NCBI RefSeq assembly: GCF_014650675.1
Contig: NZ_BMVK01000002.1
Coordinates: 124,001 to 188,000 of the forward strand
DNA: 64,000 nucleotides
Source: Streptomyces anulatus
GTDB taxonomy: Bacteria; Actinomycetota; Actinomycetes; Streptomycetales; Streptomycetaceae
Direction of reading: 5' to 3'
Numbering within the stretch: position 1 is the stretch's first letter; each line of letters begins with the position of its first letter. The notes beneath the pieces were generated by a model. The model was not told the DNA's origin and searched no databases. It was given only the letters and a program-made list of their open reading frames with translations. Positions 45,584-55,685 of the stretch are shown here, piece by piece. The position numbers were made by a program, and so were the translations under genes.

Positions 45584-46647
45584 GGCCGCAGCGAGATCCA
45601 GTGCGGGTCGGGGACCACGGTGAGGATCGCCGAGACCACCACCACCAGGCCCAGCACGGCCTGTTCGCGGCGGGCCAGCCGGTGGGCGACCGACGGGTCG
45701 GCGTCCCGGAGCATCCGCCGCCGGGCCGCCACCGCCAGCACGCTGACCACGGCCATCAGCGCCAGCTTGACCAGCAGGGTGCGCCCGTAGGCGGAGGTGA
45801 ACACCACGTCCAGCGGCAGCCGGCGCAGGGTCGAGGCGGTGCCGGTGGCGGCGAGGGCGACGTACAGCCAGATCGCCAGGCGCGCGTACCGGCCGAGCAG
45901 TGCGCGGGCCGCGACGGGTGAGTCGCGCCAGAGCCACATGGTGCGCAGGACGTACAGCAGACCGCCGGTCCACAGCGACGCGGCGGTCAGATGGACGACG
46001 GTGAGGGCGGCGCCGAACTCCGGGCTGTACGCCTCCGGATGCGCGCGCAGGGCCTCCGCGCCGATGACGAGGGCGAGCGGGGCGAGCGCGAGGGCCGGGC
46101 GCCTGCTCGCGGCGCAGAAGGCGGCGAGGACCAGGCCGTTGGCGATGAGGAGGAGCAGACCGCCCTCGCGGGTGCCGTAGGTCTCGGTGATCCCGAGATC
46201 GCTGACGGCGGCGAGCCGGACGATCTGCCCGGCCGCGGCGGCCGCCCCGGCGAGCGAGGCGTACACCGCCCAGCTCCGCACGGCGGTACGGGGGCGGCCC
46301 CGGACGGGCCGGACGAGCTGCGGGGCGATGATTTCGCCGAGGTGGAGGGCGAGCGCGGCGAACAGGACGGTGCGGAGCACGGTGGTGAGTCCGGCGCCGG
46401 GTATCCGGAGCTCCCCGGTGCCGCGTGCCACGAGGCCGGGGCCGAGCAGCGCCACGAGGAGCGCGAGGACGCCTGCGGCGCAGAGCAGGAGGGGAGCGGT
46501 CCAGGAGCGTCCGGCCCGCGGCCCGGACGCTCCCCCGGGTATCTCGCCGGCGCGCGGCACGTCGCCCGTCGGAGCCGGTACGGCCGCGGCGGCGGGCAGG
46601 CCGGGCCCGGTCGGCGCGGCCGGGTCGGCGGGGGGTCCGGAGAACAT
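45580..46647 (-). CDS. CopD-like copper resistance membrane protein
   Basis: Integral membrane protein of 355 residues with about eight to nine helices, CopD domain in the C-terminal part: LTVVHLTAASLWTGGLLYVL carries the conserved His and Trp, followed by RYARLAIWLYVALAATGTAS and LLVKLALMAVVSVLA. CopD proteins take part in copper uptake or handling. I start at ATG 46647; GTG 46650 directly before it is equally possible. The first 45 residues are Pro/Ala-rich and cytoplasmic. No copper chaperone gene is adjacent. Confidence 0.85.
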   Translation of the reverse strand: MFSGPPADPAAPTGPGLPAAAAVPAPTGDVPRAGEIPGGASGPRAGRSWTAPLLLCAAGVLALLVALLGPGLVARGTGELRIPGAGLTTVLRTVLFAALALHLGEIIAPQLVRPVRGRPRTAVRSWAVYASLAGAAAAAGQIVRLAAVSDLGITETYGTREGGLLLLIANGLVLAAFCAASRRPALALAPLALVIGAEALRAHPEAYSPEFGAALTVVHLTAASLWTGGLLYVLRTMWLWRDSPVAARALLGRYARLAIWLYVALAATGTASTLRRLPLDVVFTSAYGRTLLVKLALMAVVSVLAVAARRRMLRDADPSVAHRLARREQAVLGLVVVVSAILTVVPDPHWISLRP

Positions 46648-46791
46648 CACGGCCCGATCCTCGCCGGTGGACAAAGACACAGCAAGCCGCGCACGGCGGG
46701 CGGGACGGCCGGAAGGCGCCGTAAGGGGCCCCTCCGGACGTACCCGGCGGCGGCCGGGCCCCGACGGCGCGGGACCGGCCGCCGAGGCGGA

Positions 46792-47007
46792 TCAGGCCTT
46801 GTTCTGCGAGGCCCAGAACTCGTCGAAGGTGAGCAGGCCGTCACCGTTGGCGTCGTGGGCGTTGATGATCGCCTGCGCCACCGTCTCGGTGACGAAGGGG
46901 TCGCCCAGCTGGGCCATCGCGCTCTTGTACTCGTTGGCCGTGATGAGCCCGTCGCCGTTCTTGTCGAACCGCTCGAATGCCGTCCGCGCCGACTCGATGT
47001 CCGCCAC
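46792..47007 (-). CDS. Two-EF-hand calcium-binding protein
   Basis: 71 residues from GTG 47007. Two canonical 12-residue loops are complete, DKNGDGLITANE and DANGDGLLTFDE, each with Asp/Asn at positions 1, 3 and 5 and Glu at 12, separated by a helix pair. Small EF-hand proteins (calerythrin/CabD-like) are common in Streptomyces and probably buffer or sense cytosolic calcium. It stands alone between two unrelated genes. Confidence 0.93.
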   Translation of the reverse strand: MADIESARTAFERFDKNGDGLITANEYKSAMAQLGDPFVTETVAQAIINAHDANGDGLLTFDEFWASQNKA

Positions 47008-47046
47008 TGTTCCGCCCCTTCGTGATGCCGAATGTCAGGGGTCAGA

Positions 47047-47862
47047 TTATCGGGCCGTCCGGGTGGCTTCGGCGGCCGGTCGGCCCAGCAGCTCCGTGGC
47101 CGTCACCGCGTGCAGCCCGCGGCGGCCGATCTCGGCGAGAAGCAGCGGCAGCGCGTCGACGGTGACCGGGCGGCCGAGGCTCAGCTCCACCACGGATCCG
47201 TTGCGCAGCTCCCCCGCGACCTTCCGGGTGACGGCGGCGACGCGGGTGGCCGCGTGGTCGAGCGACTCCACGTCGCAGCCGAGGACGTGGGGGTAGCCGG
47301 CCCGCTGGGTGAGGCGCCGGAGGAGCGGGGACGCGTACCCGGTGGGCGAGGGGCGGAACCAGGTGCCGATGGACCCGGTGAGCCGGCGCAGCCGCCGGGC
47401 GCACGCGGCGATCTCCTCGTACGCCGCGTGCTCGTCCAGGGACGCGAGGTCGATGTGGTGCTCGGTGTGGTTGCCGATCTCGTGGCCCCCGTCGAGGATC
47501 CGGCGGGCCAGGCCCGGGTGTTCGGCGAGCCAGGTGCCGACCGCGAGCACCGTGACGCGCGCCCCGGCCTGTTCGCACCGGGCGAGTGCGGCGCGGGCGA
47601 GGTCCGGGTCGCCCCGTCCGTCGAAGGTGAGGGCGACACGGGGCCGGTCGCGGGGACCGTGCGCGATCCGGAAGGGCAGCCCGGGGAAGCGTTGCGGGGC
47701 GGGGGCGGCGGCCGGAGCCGCTTCCGGCAGCACGGCGGGGCCGGCGGCTCCGCCCGCCGCCCGGTCGCTCCGGGCGCATCCGGCGGCGAGGGCGGCGGCC
47801 AGCACCCCGGCCCCCGCGCCCAGTGCGTCACGGCGGCCCATCGGAGCCCTGCGTCCATCCAT
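47047..47862 (-). CDS. Polysaccharide deacetylase-like lipoprotein with altered catalytic motif
   Basis: 271 residues from ATG 47862, preceded by gaggtgg. A lipoprotein signal ends in LAAGC, preceded by twin-arginine-like RRD. The NodB-type fold is recognisable: VALTFDGRGDPDLA, GGHEIGNHTEHHID, and GTWFRPSPTGY. The usual TFDDG metal-binding aspartate pair is reduced to TFDG, while the two metal histidines in NHTEHH remain. Either Asp in GDP substitutes or the protein has lost classical deacetylase activity. Similar degenerate motifs occur in other Streptomyces members as far as I recall. Confidence 0.82.
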   Translation of the reverse strand: MDGRRAPMGRRDALGAGAGVLAAALAAGCARSDRAAGGAAGPAVLPEAAPAAAPAPQRFPGLPFRIAHGPRDRPRVALTFDGRGDPDLARAALARCEQAGARVTVLAVGTWLAEHPGLARRILDGGHEIGNHTEHHIDLASLDEHAAYEEIAACARRLRRLTGSIGTWFRPSPTGYASPLLRRLTQRAGYPHVLGCDVESLDHAATRVAAVTRKVAGELRNGSVVELSLGRPVTVDALPLLLAEIGRRGLHAVTATELLGRPAAEATRTAR

Positions 47863-47934
47863 GCCCGACCACCTCACGCTCCACGGGTTCCACCGATTCC
47901 CGGGACACAGTAGGGGCGCATTGGGCGAAATGTG

Positions 47935-48065
47935 CTGATTATGTAGATCGGCAGATGATCAATGAATCATTCAAGCGCTGCCATAAAAATGCATGGAAAA
48001 CCAGGCGAGTGACCGAGCACACCTGCGATTCAACCAAGAGTTGCCCGTTTGTTCCTTAAATATTC
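47935..48065. other. AT-rich intergenic segment
   Basis: About 130 bases with much higher AT than any other part of the window, including atgatcaatgaatcattc and ataaaaatgcatgg. It contains TGAAT-C-ATTCA, a perfect 5-bp dyad. No ORF with a ribosome site is present. It lies just upstream of the small RNA promoter and could be an upstream activating region or a nucleoid-protein (Lsr2-like) site. Confidence 0.5.
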
Positions 48066-48077
48066 CGACAAGTCGCT

Positions 48078-48107
48078 TTGGCACCGGGGTCGCCCATCTG
48101 CCATAGT
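48078..48107 (+). promoter_or_regulatory. Promoter of the 6C-like small RNA
   Basis: TTGGCA at 48078-48083 and CATAGT at 48102-48107 are spaced by 18 bases, a good fit to a vegetative promoter. Predicted start is about 48113-48115. Confidence 0.65.
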
Positions 48108-48113
48108 CGGATC

Positions 48114-48236
48114 CACGACCCCCATCGACCCGGGCCAAGGTCGTCCTGAGCGGCCGTGAACACACCCCCCATGTCACGGCCCCCGCCAGAAACCCTCGCA
48201 GCGCCGCACCACGGCCGACCGGGGGTTTCTGCGTTT
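48114..48236 (+). ncRNA. 6C-like small RNA
   Basis: About 120 nt. Hairpin 1 pairs ACGACC with GGTCGT around a loop starting CCC and containing ACCCGGG. Hairpin 2 has a perfect 8-bp stem, GGCCGTGA with TCACGGCC, enclosing a loop with six consecutive C (ACACACCCCCCATG). A terminator follows. Two hairpins with C-rich loops define the actinobacterial 6C RNA family; loop 1 has a run of five C at its 5' edge rather than six. The 6C RNAs are trans-acting regulators that use the exposed C runs to pair with G-rich ribosome sites. Confidence 0.75.
48187..48236. terminator. Terminator of the small RNA, shared with the convergent gene
   Basis: CAGAAACCC (48187-48195) pairs perfectly with GGGTTTCTG (48223-48231), followed by cgTTT. 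It lies eight bases from the stop of the leftward ATPase gene, so it can act in both directions. Confidence 0.75.
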
Positions 48237-48243
48237 CAGCAGG

Positions 48244-48747
48244 TCAGCGGTCGGAGATGCGCATCTCGAACCAGGTGGTCTTGCCGCGCGGCAGCAGATC
48301 CACACCCCACCGGTCGGAGAGCTTGTCGACGAGGAAGAGGCCCCGGCCGCTGACGTCCATCTCGCGCACCGGCATCAGACAGGGCAGCCCGCGCGAGGGG
48401 TCGCGCACCTCGATGCGGATCCAGCCCCGGCGGCGGACCATTCGTAACCCGAAGACCCGGGCCCCGGTGTGGCGTACCGCGTTCCCCACGAGCTCGGAGA
48501 CGAGGAGTACCGCGTACTCGGCGGTCTGGGGCGAGAGGGCCCACTGGCGGAGCACGACGCAGGAAGTGATGCGCCGCGCCGTCGCCGCCGACTCCGGGCG
48601 GGACGGCAGCCGGACTTCCCCCTCGGTCGGATTTCCGAACAACTCCAGCGCCTTGAACGCCTGTTCGTCATCCATCGTCGACGTCCAGCGTGCCGCGGTC
48701 GCGCTGCTGCGCGGTCGCGGCTGATCCACACCCTCCAGGCCCGCCAT
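48244..48747 (-). CDS. HATPase-fold ATP-binding protein (anti-sigma factor-like)
   Basis: 167 residues from the ATG at 48747 (MAGLEGVDQPRPRSS); starts at 48759 or 48661 are possible. It has a GHKL/HATPase_c_2 domain: N-box LLVSELVGNAVRHTG, RIEVRDPSRG, and G-box VSGRGLFLVDKLSDRWG. This is the RsbW/SpoIIAB-like serine kinase fold, of which Streptomyces has dozens. Most are thought to control sigma factors or anti-anti-sigma proteins. No partner sigma or STAS gene is adjacent. Confidence 0.85.
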   Translation of the reverse strand: MAGLEGVDQPRPRSSATAARWTSTMDDEQAFKALELFGNPTEGEVRLPSRPESAATARRITSCVVLRQWALSPQTAEYAVLLVSELVGNAVRHTGARVFGLRMVRRRGWIRIEVRDPSRGLPCLMPVREMDVSGRGLFLVDKLSDRWGVDLLPRGKTTWFEMRISDR

Positions 48748-48927
48748 GCCCACCATCATGGCCGCACGGATCGCCCTCCGGGGCCGTTCCGGGGGAATCG
48801 GCACCCCGGAACAACCCCTCTCACGGAAGGCTTTTGGCATATGCCTCTGGCAGAACAGTTCCCCGAACGACCTCGCTGAGCTGCGACGATGACCGGCCCG
48901 ACGAGGAAGGCCCGGCCGGGGGCGGCT

Positions 48928-48956
48928 CCGGGCCTTAAGGTTGCCTTAAGGCCCGG
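48928..48956. terminator. Perfect 13-bp hairpin downstream of the enoyl-CoA hydratase gene
   Basis: CCGGGCCTTAAGG-TTG-CCTTAAGGCCCGG: a perfect 13-bp stem with a 3-base loop, 78 bases past the stop of the leftward gene. Likely an intrinsic terminator working in either orientation. Confidence 0.65.
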
Positions 48957-49033
48957 ATAATCCGCTCTGACGGATGAACTCCCCGCGCGGGACCGTCCGA
49001 CCCGACTACCGGGCCATCCGTTCTGACTACGGG

Positions 49034-49801
49034 TCAGCGGAAGGTGGCCTTGCCCGGACCCTCCTCGACGAAGCTGCGCATGCCCCGCTCGCGGTCCTCG
49101 GTGGCGAACAGGCCGGAGAACCAGTTCCGTTCGATGGTGAGCCCGGTGTCGATGTCCGTCTCCAGCCCGGCGTCCACCGATTCCTTGGCCGCGCGCAGCG
49201 CCAGCGCGGGCCCCTTGGCCAGCTTGGCGGCCCAGGCGTGCGCCTGCTCGTAGACCTCGGCGGCCGGGACCACCCGGTCGACCAGTCCCAGCGTCAGGGC
49301 CTCCTCCGCCTTGACCATGCGGCCGGTGAAGATGAGGTCCTTGGCGCGGGAGGGGCCGATCAGCCGGGCGAGCCGCTGGGTGCCGCCCGCGCCCGGGATC
49401 AGTCCGAGGAGGATCTCCGGCTGGCCGAGCTTGGCGTTGTCCGCGGCGATCCGGAAGTCGGCGCAGAGCGCCAGCTCGCAGCCGCCGCCGAGCGCGTAGC
49501 CGGTGACGGCGGCGACGACCGGCTTGGGGATGCGGGCGACGGCGGTGAAGGCGTCCTGGAGGCCCTTGGACCTCAGGACCATCGCCGTGTGGTCCATCGC
49601 CTGCATCTCCTTGATGTCCGCGCCCGCCGCGAACACCTTCTCGCCGCCGTAGAGGATCACCGACCGCACGTCCTCGCGCCGGGTCGCCTCCTCGGCCAGC
49701 TCCCGCAGCCGGTCCTGGATCGCCACGTCCAGGGCGTTCATGGGCGGCCGGTCCAGGAGGATCGTGCCGACACCGTCGCGTACTTCGAGGGTCACAGTCA
49801 T
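49034..49801 (-). CDS. Enoyl-CoA hydratase/isomerase family protein
   Basis: 255 residues, crotonase fold. Oxyanion-hole segments are FAAGADIKEM and GYALGGGCELALCADFRIA, and the catalytic glutamate region is GQPEILLGLIPGAGGTQRL. The presence of both glutamate-bearing regions (in GGGCELAL and GQPEILLG) supports true enoyl-CoA hydratase activity, hydrating trans-2-enoyl-CoA in beta-oxidation. No clear ribosome site precedes ATG 49801, and the transcript may be leaderless. Confidence 0.92.
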   Translation of the reverse strand: MTVTLEVRDGVGTILLDRPPMNALDVAIQDRLRELAEEATRREDVRSVILYGGEKVFAAGADIKEMQAMDHTAMVLRSKGLQDAFTAVARIPKPVVAAVTGYALGGGCELALCADFRIAADNAKLGQPEILLGLIPGAGGTQRLARLIGPSRAKDLIFTGRMVKAEEALTLGLVDRVVPAAEVYEQAHAWAAKLAKGPALALRAAKESVDAGLETDIDTGLTIERNWFSGLFATEDRERGMRSFVEEGPGKATFR

Positions 49802-49826
49802 GGAGGCAGGTTAACCAACGCTAACG

Positions 49827-49869
49827 CCGGCGGGCCCGGTGCCGTTGGTCACAGCACCGGGCCCGCCGG
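49827..49869. terminator. 16-bp perfect hairpin after the first L,D-transpeptidase gene
   Basis: CCGGCGGGCCCGGTGC (49827-49842) and GCACCGGGCCCGCCGG (49854-49869) are perfectly complementary with an 11-base loop. It lies 25 bases past the stop of the leftward transpeptidase gene. Confidence 0.75.
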
Positions 49870-49894
49870 GTCGATCGGGGAGCGGAAGGAAGTC

Positions 49895-51142
49895 CTACTT
49901 CTTCCACTCCTCCCAGTCCATGTTCCAGCCGTTGAGGCCGTTGTCCGGCTGGATCGTCTTGTCGTGCGAGTTCTTCACGATGACCACGTCGCCGATCAGC
50001 GACTTGTTGTAGAACCAGGCCGCCGGCGTCTGGTTGTCGTAGCCGCCGCGCACATCCCGCAGACCGACGCAGCCGTGGCTGGTGTTGGTGCTGCCGAAGA
50101 TGGAGGACGCGCCCCAGTAGTTGCCGTGCAGGAAGGTGCCCGAGGTGGACAGCCGCATGGCGTGCGGCACGTCCTTGATGTCGTACTCGCCGCCGAAGCC
50201 GACGGTGTCACCGTTCATCCGGGTCACCTTGAGCTTCTCGCTGATGACCATCTGACCGTTGTACGTGGTCGTCGCCGGGGCGCCCGCGGAGATCGGGATG
50301 TCCTTGATCTGCTTGCCGTCACGGACCACCTTCATCCGCTTCGCGCTCGCGTCGACGGTGGAGACCTGGCTGCGGCCGATGGTGAACGACACCTTCTTGG
50401 CCTGCTTGCCGTAGACGCCCGGCCGGCCCTCGACGCCGTCGAGGTTGAGGTCGACGGTCACCTTGGTGCCCGCCGCCCAGTACTTCTCCGGGCGGAAGTC
50501 GAGACGGTCGTTCCCGAACCAGTGGCCCTCGATCTCGACGGCCGGCTCGGCCGTCACCTTGATCGCCCGCTCCACCGCGTCGGGGTCGGTGATGCCCCGG
50601 GTGAAGTTGATGGAGACCGGCATGCCGACCCCGACGGTGGAACCGTCCTCCGGTGTGTACTGCCCGATGAAGGTGTTCGCCGGGACGAGCGTGGTGAAGG
50701 TGGTGTCCTTCGCCGACTCGCGCCCTTCGGCGTCCTTCGCCACCGCGTGCACCGCGTACTTCGTGGAGGCGGCGAGATGCCGCTCGGGCGTCCAGCTCGC
50801 GCCGTCGGCCGCGATCTCGCCCTCGACCTCGTTGCCCTTGGGGTCGGAGACCTTCACCGTGGTCAGCTTGCCCTGCGTGGCGCCGATCTTCAGCGCACCG
50901 CTGGTCGCCACGGACTCCGCGCCGTCCTTGGGCGCGATGGTCACCACCGCCTGCGAGGCGGTCGTGTCCTCCTTCTTCGCGCTGCCCGCCGGCCCCTTCT
51001 CGTCCCCCGCGTCGGCGCTGCCGCCGCCGCAGGCCGTCACCAGCAACAGCAGTGCGCCCAGAACCAGGGCCAGTAGCCCCGTTCCGCCGCGCCGCTTCCC
51101 GCTCGCCCCGGCCGATGCCCCCGATATCGGCTGCCCGTTCAC
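49895..51142 (-). CDS. L,D-transpeptidase lipoprotein with Ig-like domains (copy 1)
   Basis: 415 residues from GTG 51142 behind gaggggag. A lipoprotein signal has lipobox VTAC (LLLVTACGGG). Two Ig-like domains (KIGATQGKLTTVKVSDPKGN; VPANTFIGQYTPEDGSTVGV) precede the YkuD catalytic domain with GTFLHGNYW and the active-site motif SHGCVGLRD. This is the layout of mycobacterial LdtMt2, which makes 3-3 cross-links in peptidoglycan. The C terminus is Trp-rich (NGWNMDWEEWKK). A similar gene lies directly upstream at 51361-52602. Confidence 0.93.
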   Translation of the reverse strand: MNGQPISGASAGASGKRRGGTGLLALVLGALLLLVTACGGGSADAGDEKGPAGSAKKEDTTASQAVVTIAPKDGAESVATSGALKIGATQGKLTTVKVSDPKGNEVEGEIAADGASWTPERHLAASTKYAVHAVAKDAEGRESAKDTTFTTLVPANTFIGQYTPEDGSTVGVGMPVSINFTRGITDPDAVERAIKVTAEPAVEIEGHWFGNDRLDFRPEKYWAAGTKVTVDLNLDGVEGRPGVYGKQAKKVSFTIGRSQVSTVDASAKRMKVVRDGKQIKDIPISAGAPATTTYNGQMVISEKLKVTRMNGDTVGFGGEYDIKDVPHAMRLSTSGTFLHGNYWGASSIFGSTNTSHGCVGLRDVRGGYDNQTPAAWFYNKSLIGDVVIVKNSHDKTIQPDNGLNGWNMDWEEWKK

Positions 51143-51360
51143 TGTGGTCGTCTCCCCTCGCAGGGCCCGGCTCCCGCCGTGGCCCGCACCCCCGCGCGCC
51201 GAACATGCGCGCCCGCCGCAAGATAATCACATCGCGTGCGGGGTGAACTCCCTCCGGAATGTCACCGTTCCGTACCAGTGGTCCGGGGAGCTGTGCAGGT
51301 GGCGCGGGGTGCCGGGGCGCAGCGGCGGGGTGCGGGCCAAACGCGGGCGGGCCCGGGGCG

Positions 51361-52602
51361 TCAGCGCAGGGCGGAGCCCGCCTTCCACTTCTTCCAGCCG
51401 AGGTTCCAGCCGCTGAGCCCGTTGTCCGGTGCGACCTTCTTGTCCCGGGAGTTGACCACCTCGACGACGTCGCCGATCAGGGTCCGGTCGAAGAACCAGC
51501 CGCCGGGGGTGGAGCCGCTGCCGCCCTTGGCGTCGCGCAGCCCGACGCAGCCGTGGCTGACGTTCTCCTCGCCGAAGACGGACTCGTCGGCCCAGTAGTT
51601 GCCGTGCAGGAAGGTGCCGGACTCGGTGAGCCGGATCGCGTGCGGCACGTCCTTGATGTCGTACTCGCCCTTGCCCTTCTTGTCCGTGAAGCCGACCGTG
51701 GCCCCGTTCATCCGGGTCACCTCGTGCATCTCGGTGACCACCATCTTCCCGTTGTACGTGGTCGTCTTCGGGGCTCCTGCGGTGATCGGGACCGTATCCA
51801 CGAGTTCGCCGTCCCGGCGCACCTCCATGGTCTTCTCCTCCGCGTCGACCAGGGAGACCTGGGAGCGGCCGACCGTGAAGACGACGGTCTTGTCCTGGCT
51901 GCCGTAGACCCCCGGGGCGCCCTCGACGTCGCGCAGCCCGACGTCGACGGTGACCTCGGTGCCCGGCTTCCAGTACGCCTTCGGGCGGAAGTCGAGCCGG
52001 TCCTTGCCGAACCAGTGGCCGGAGACCTCCACCACCGGATCGGACGTCACCCGGATGGCCTTCTCCACCGCGGCCCGGTCGGCGATCGGGCGGTTGAAGG
52101 AGAAGGAGACGATCATGCCGGTGCCCACGGTGGACCGGTTCTCCGGTTTGAAGTACCCGATGAAGCGGTGCTCGGGCACGAGTGTGGTGAACGTGGAGTG
52201 CCGGGCGGAACGGCGGCCCGCTCCGTCCACGGCCACCGCGTCGATGCTGTACTTCGCGGCGAGGGCGAGCCGCCCCGCGGCGGGCTCCGGCTTCCAGGAC
52301 CTCCCGTCATCGGCGATGCGCCCGGCCACCGTCTGCCGCTGCGCGTCCTCGATCCGCATGACCTTCACGCTCTCCAGCCGCCCGTCGGGGACCTTCACCG
52401 CGATGCGGGTCTCCTCGTCGACGTCCTCGGCGCCGTCCGCGGGGAAGACGCTGATCGCGTCGTCGGAGGAGCCCGCCTTGCCGTTGAACAAAGCCTCGCG
52501 GGTGTCGGTGCAGCCGGTCAGAAGGGCCAGCACGGTCAGCAGTCCTGCCCATGTCAGCACGGCGGCCGAGCCGGCCCGTGCGCTCTTCGCTGTGTGGTTC
52601 AC
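51361..52602 (-). CDS. L,D-transpeptidase lipoprotein with Ig-like domains (copy 2)
   Basis: 413 residues from GTG 52602 (VNHTAKSARAG). Lipobox LLTGC. Same domain order as copy 1: two Ig-like domains, then YkuD with GTFLHGNYW and SHGCVGLRD, and the shared tail NGLSGWNLGWKKW. The pair is a tandem duplication with substantial divergence; a 218-base gap separates them, so each could be expressed on its own. An insert GFTDKKGKGEYDIKD distinguishes this copy near the active site. Confidence 0.92.
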   Translation of the reverse strand: MNHTAKSARAGSAAVLTWAGLLTVLALLTGCTDTREALFNGKAGSSDDAISVFPADGAEDVDEETRIAVKVPDGRLESVKVMRIEDAQRQTVAGRIADDGRSWKPEPAAGRLALAAKYSIDAVAVDGAGRRSARHSTFTTLVPEHRFIGYFKPENRSTVGTGMIVSFSFNRPIADRAAVEKAIRVTSDPVVEVSGHWFGKDRLDFRPKAYWKPGTEVTVDVGLRDVEGAPGVYGSQDKTVVFTVGRSQVSLVDAEEKTMEVRRDGELVDTVPITAGAPKTTTYNGKMVVTEMHEVTRMNGATVGFTDKKGKGEYDIKDVPHAIRLTESGTFLHGNYWADESVFGEENVSHGCVGLRDAKGGSGSTPGGWFFDRTLIGDVVEVVNSRDKKVAPDNGLSGWNLGWKKWKAGSALR

Positions 52603-52756
52603 GCTCCCCCAACGACCAGGGCCGGTCGGGGGAAACGTGAGTGCGGGCCGCCCGGTGGGCAGAACAGAGGGGAGGACTACCTGAAGGGGGCCGCCGCCGG
52701 GACGCCGCGCGCCCCCCTCGTAGGTGCCCGTCCCACGAGCCGCGGGAGGCGACACG

Positions 52757-55015
<2,259 letters not shown>

Positions 55016-55031
55016 GCGGGGGACGTACGGA

Positions 55032-55685
55032 TCAGCCGAGGATGCCCCGGTCGTAGCCGACGGCGACGGCCGCGGCCCGGTCCTTGGCGCCCAGCTTGGC
55101 GAAGACATGGGTGAGGTGGGTCTTCACGGTCGCCTCGCTGATGAAGAGTTCGGCGGCGATCTCCCGGTTGGTGGTGCCCCGCGCCACCAGGACCAGCACC
55201 TCGCGCTCGCGGGCCGACAGGGCGGTCTCGGTGGGGTCGGCGGCGGGGGTGCGGACCCGGGTCATCAGCCGGGAGGCGACCGCGGGCGACAGGACACTGC
55301 GCCCGTCGGCGGCGGCCCGGACGGCCGCGAACAGCTCCTCGCGCGGGGCGTCCTTGAGGAGGTAGCCGGTCGCGCCCGCCTCGATCGCGGGCAGGGTGTC
55401 GGAGTCGGTGTCGTACGTGGTCAGCACCAGCACCTTCGAGCGCGCGCCGCGCCGGGTCAGCTCCGCGATGGCCGCCACTCCCCCGCCGCCGGGCATCCTC
55501 AGGTCCATCAGGACGACGTCGGGGTCGAGGCGTTCGACGGCCGTGAGGGCGTCCACGCCGTTCGACGCCTCGCCGAGGACGTCGAATCCGGGGGCGGCGG
55601 CGAACATGCCCCGCAGTCCGTCCCGGACGACCGGGTGGTCGTCGACGACGACGAGGCTGATGGCGCGGGCGGCGGTCTCGGTCAT
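55032..55685 (-). CDS. NarL/LuxR-family response regulator
   Basis: 217 residues. Receiver domain with acidic pocket VVDDHPVVRDGLRG and phospho-acceptor Asp in VVLMDLRMPGG, then Lys in GYLLKDAPREEL. The LuxR helix-turn-helix is LSAREREVLVLVARGTTNRE followed by IAAELFISEATVKTHLTHVF. The ATG at 55685 overlaps the kinase stop (ATGA), so the two are a pair. It presumably controls the ABC exporter genes upstream in the same operon. Confidence 0.95.
   Translation of the reverse strand: MTETAARAISLVVVDDHPVVRDGLRGMFAAAPGFDVLGEASNGVDALTAVERLDPDVVLMDLRMPGGGGVAAIAELTRRGARSKVLVLTTYDTDSDTLPAIEAGATGYLLKDAPREELFAAVRAAADGRSVLSPAVASRLMTRVRTPAADPTETALSAREREVLVLVARGTTNREIAAELFISEATVKTHLTHVFAKLGAKDRAAAVAVGYDRGILG

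Noticed and set aside
47955..48059. 34-codon ORF in the AT-rich segment
   Set aside because: No ribosome site, no Streptomyces codon bias, and it overlaps the region just before the small RNA promoter.
48841..48879. 12-codon ORF (MPLAEQFPERPR) followed by a perfect hairpin
   Set aside because: Looks like a leader peptide with attenuator, but no gene follows on that strand for several kilobases; the hairpin serves the opposite strand better.
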